In this document: piece by piece, positions 42,245 to 42,669 of the stretch
Layout: each line of letters opens with the position of its first letter
Position numbering within the stretch: the first letter of the stretch is position 1
NCBI GenBank assembly: GCA_937907585.1
Contig: CALCVH010000085.1
Span: 1-42,669 of the forward strand
DNA length: 42,669 nt
Direction of reading: 5' to 3'
From: an uncultured Bacillota bacterium
GTDB taxonomy: Bacteria > Bacillota_I > Bacilli_A > Izemoplasmatales > UBA1188
Program-made: the position numbers and the translations under genes
Notes under the pieces: model-generated
Told to the model about the DNA's origin: nothing
What the model saw: the letters and a program-made list of their open reading frames with translations, nothing else
Database searches by the model: none

Positions 42245-42669
42245 TTAAAACATATTATGTAGTTTTAAGAATTTTGTATCATTCATTTGCTCGTTAGTGA
42301 TATATTTACCATCTTTAAACAATGCGTATGTTGTAATAGGTGTAGGAGCATTTTGTGCTTCTTCCTTACTATTTATATGAACTGTTTTAAATGGAATATT
42401 ATTGTCTTTAGCTGTTTGTTCTACAATTGGAACATATTTTCCATTAAACGGGCATTGACTTGTATAGTATAAAACATAGCCTGATTCTTCAATATGTGGG
42501 TGTTTTGCACATTCTTTAAACATTGGTTTTGATTCATTCTTATCAAATGGAAAGTACCATAACTGTATTCCATTATCGGCTTCATCTGCTACTTCAAAAC
42601 CTTTATACTTTAAATATTTTGGGTCAGCTAAAAATGGTAATTTCTTTTTACTAGATAAAATACATAATC
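42245..42669 (-). CDS. YoaP-like GNAT acetyltransferase, C-terminal part
   Basis: The frame stays open past the ATG at 42523 to the right edge, giving at least 141 residues, so the true start lies outside the window. Visible blocks are SSKKKLPFLADPKYLKYKGF and DNGIQLWYFPF, then YYTSQCPFNGKYV with a cysteine, and the tail NAPTPITTYALFKDGKYITNEQ. This is the C-terminal YoaP-like (thioredoxin-related) domain that follows a GNAT acetyltransferase domain in YoaP proteins. The substrate is unknown. No clear terminator follows. Confidence 0.7.
   Translation of the reverse strand, partial: LCILSSKKKLPFLADPKYLKYKGFEVADEADNGIQLWYFPFDKNESKPMFKECAKHPHIEESGYVLYYTSQCPFNGKYVPIVEQTAKDNNIPFKTVHINSKEEAQNAPTPITTYALFKDGKYITNEQMNDTKFLKLHNMF

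Overview
The window is AT-rich DNA (roughly 30% G+C by eye) from a low-G+C Gram-positive bacterium. Genes are tightly packed, mostly on the minus strand, and many overlap by a few bases. Tryptophan is encoded by TGG, so this is not a mycoplasma using TGA for Trp. The gene set (T-box controlled trpS, YhaM-type nuclease, Spx, DegV, DUF368, Opp-type oligopeptide transporter, many lipoproteins, Shine-Dalgarno motifs AAGGAGG/GGAGG) suggests an uncultured, host-associated member of the Bacilli/Erysipelotrichia side of Firmicutes, close to Mollicutes (RF39-like). That placement is inference.

Layout. 1-7473 (minus): a likely long transcript cca - pulA - yhaM, then an ABC ATPase with three unusual membrane proteins, a nitroreductase and the start of a CvpA-like gene cut by the left edge. 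7534-9785 (plus): IMPACT/YigZ protein, ApbE lipoprotein and a LURP-one-like protein. 9833-10245 has no convincing gene, only a possible relic ORF and a palindrome. 10246-13024 (minus): a U32-family protein and an Spx-like regulator. 13098-17800 (plus): pepF, a Na/Pi cotransporter and trpS behind a tryptophan T-box. 17908-19702 (minus): an AAA15-type ATPase plus a small TOPRIM-like protein, a candidate defence pair. 19807-23567 (minus): an SGNH hydrolase, DUF368 lipid-carrier transporter, rimO and a DegV protein. 23678-26775: gap and an S41-like lipoprotein. 26893-27510 (plus): a degenerate NERD-like membrane protein.

27566-35929 (minus) is an oligopeptide transporter operon, oppA-B-C-D-F plus a 71-aa membrane protein, with an upstream cre-like operator and a good sigma-A promoter. 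OppC carries about 300 residues that read as a seven-repeat RCC1 beta-propeller outside the membrane, and OppF carries a roughly 180-residue partly coiled-coil insertion inside its nucleotide-binding domain. 36153-37493 is an AAA_14/DUF4143 ATPase preceded by three copies of one operator-like sequence spaced exactly 33 bp. 37640-40095 holds a CvpA-like membrane protein and an unusual fusion of an alpha/beta hydrolase to an RluA-type pseudouridine synthase. 40323-41717 is a Schlafen/AlbA_2-type regulator whose 12-bp coding repeats also occur as an inverted pair around its own -10 box. 41770-42244 is gene-free, and a YoaP-like acetyltransferase runs off the right edge.

The most notable items are the RCC1-bearing permease, the hydrolase-pseudouridine synthase fusion, the phased operators of the DUF4143 gene, the self-matching repeats of the Schlafen-like regulator, the ATPase-TOPRIM pair, the non-standard ABC cassette, and three promoters whose -10 box lies only 6-10 bases before the start codon.
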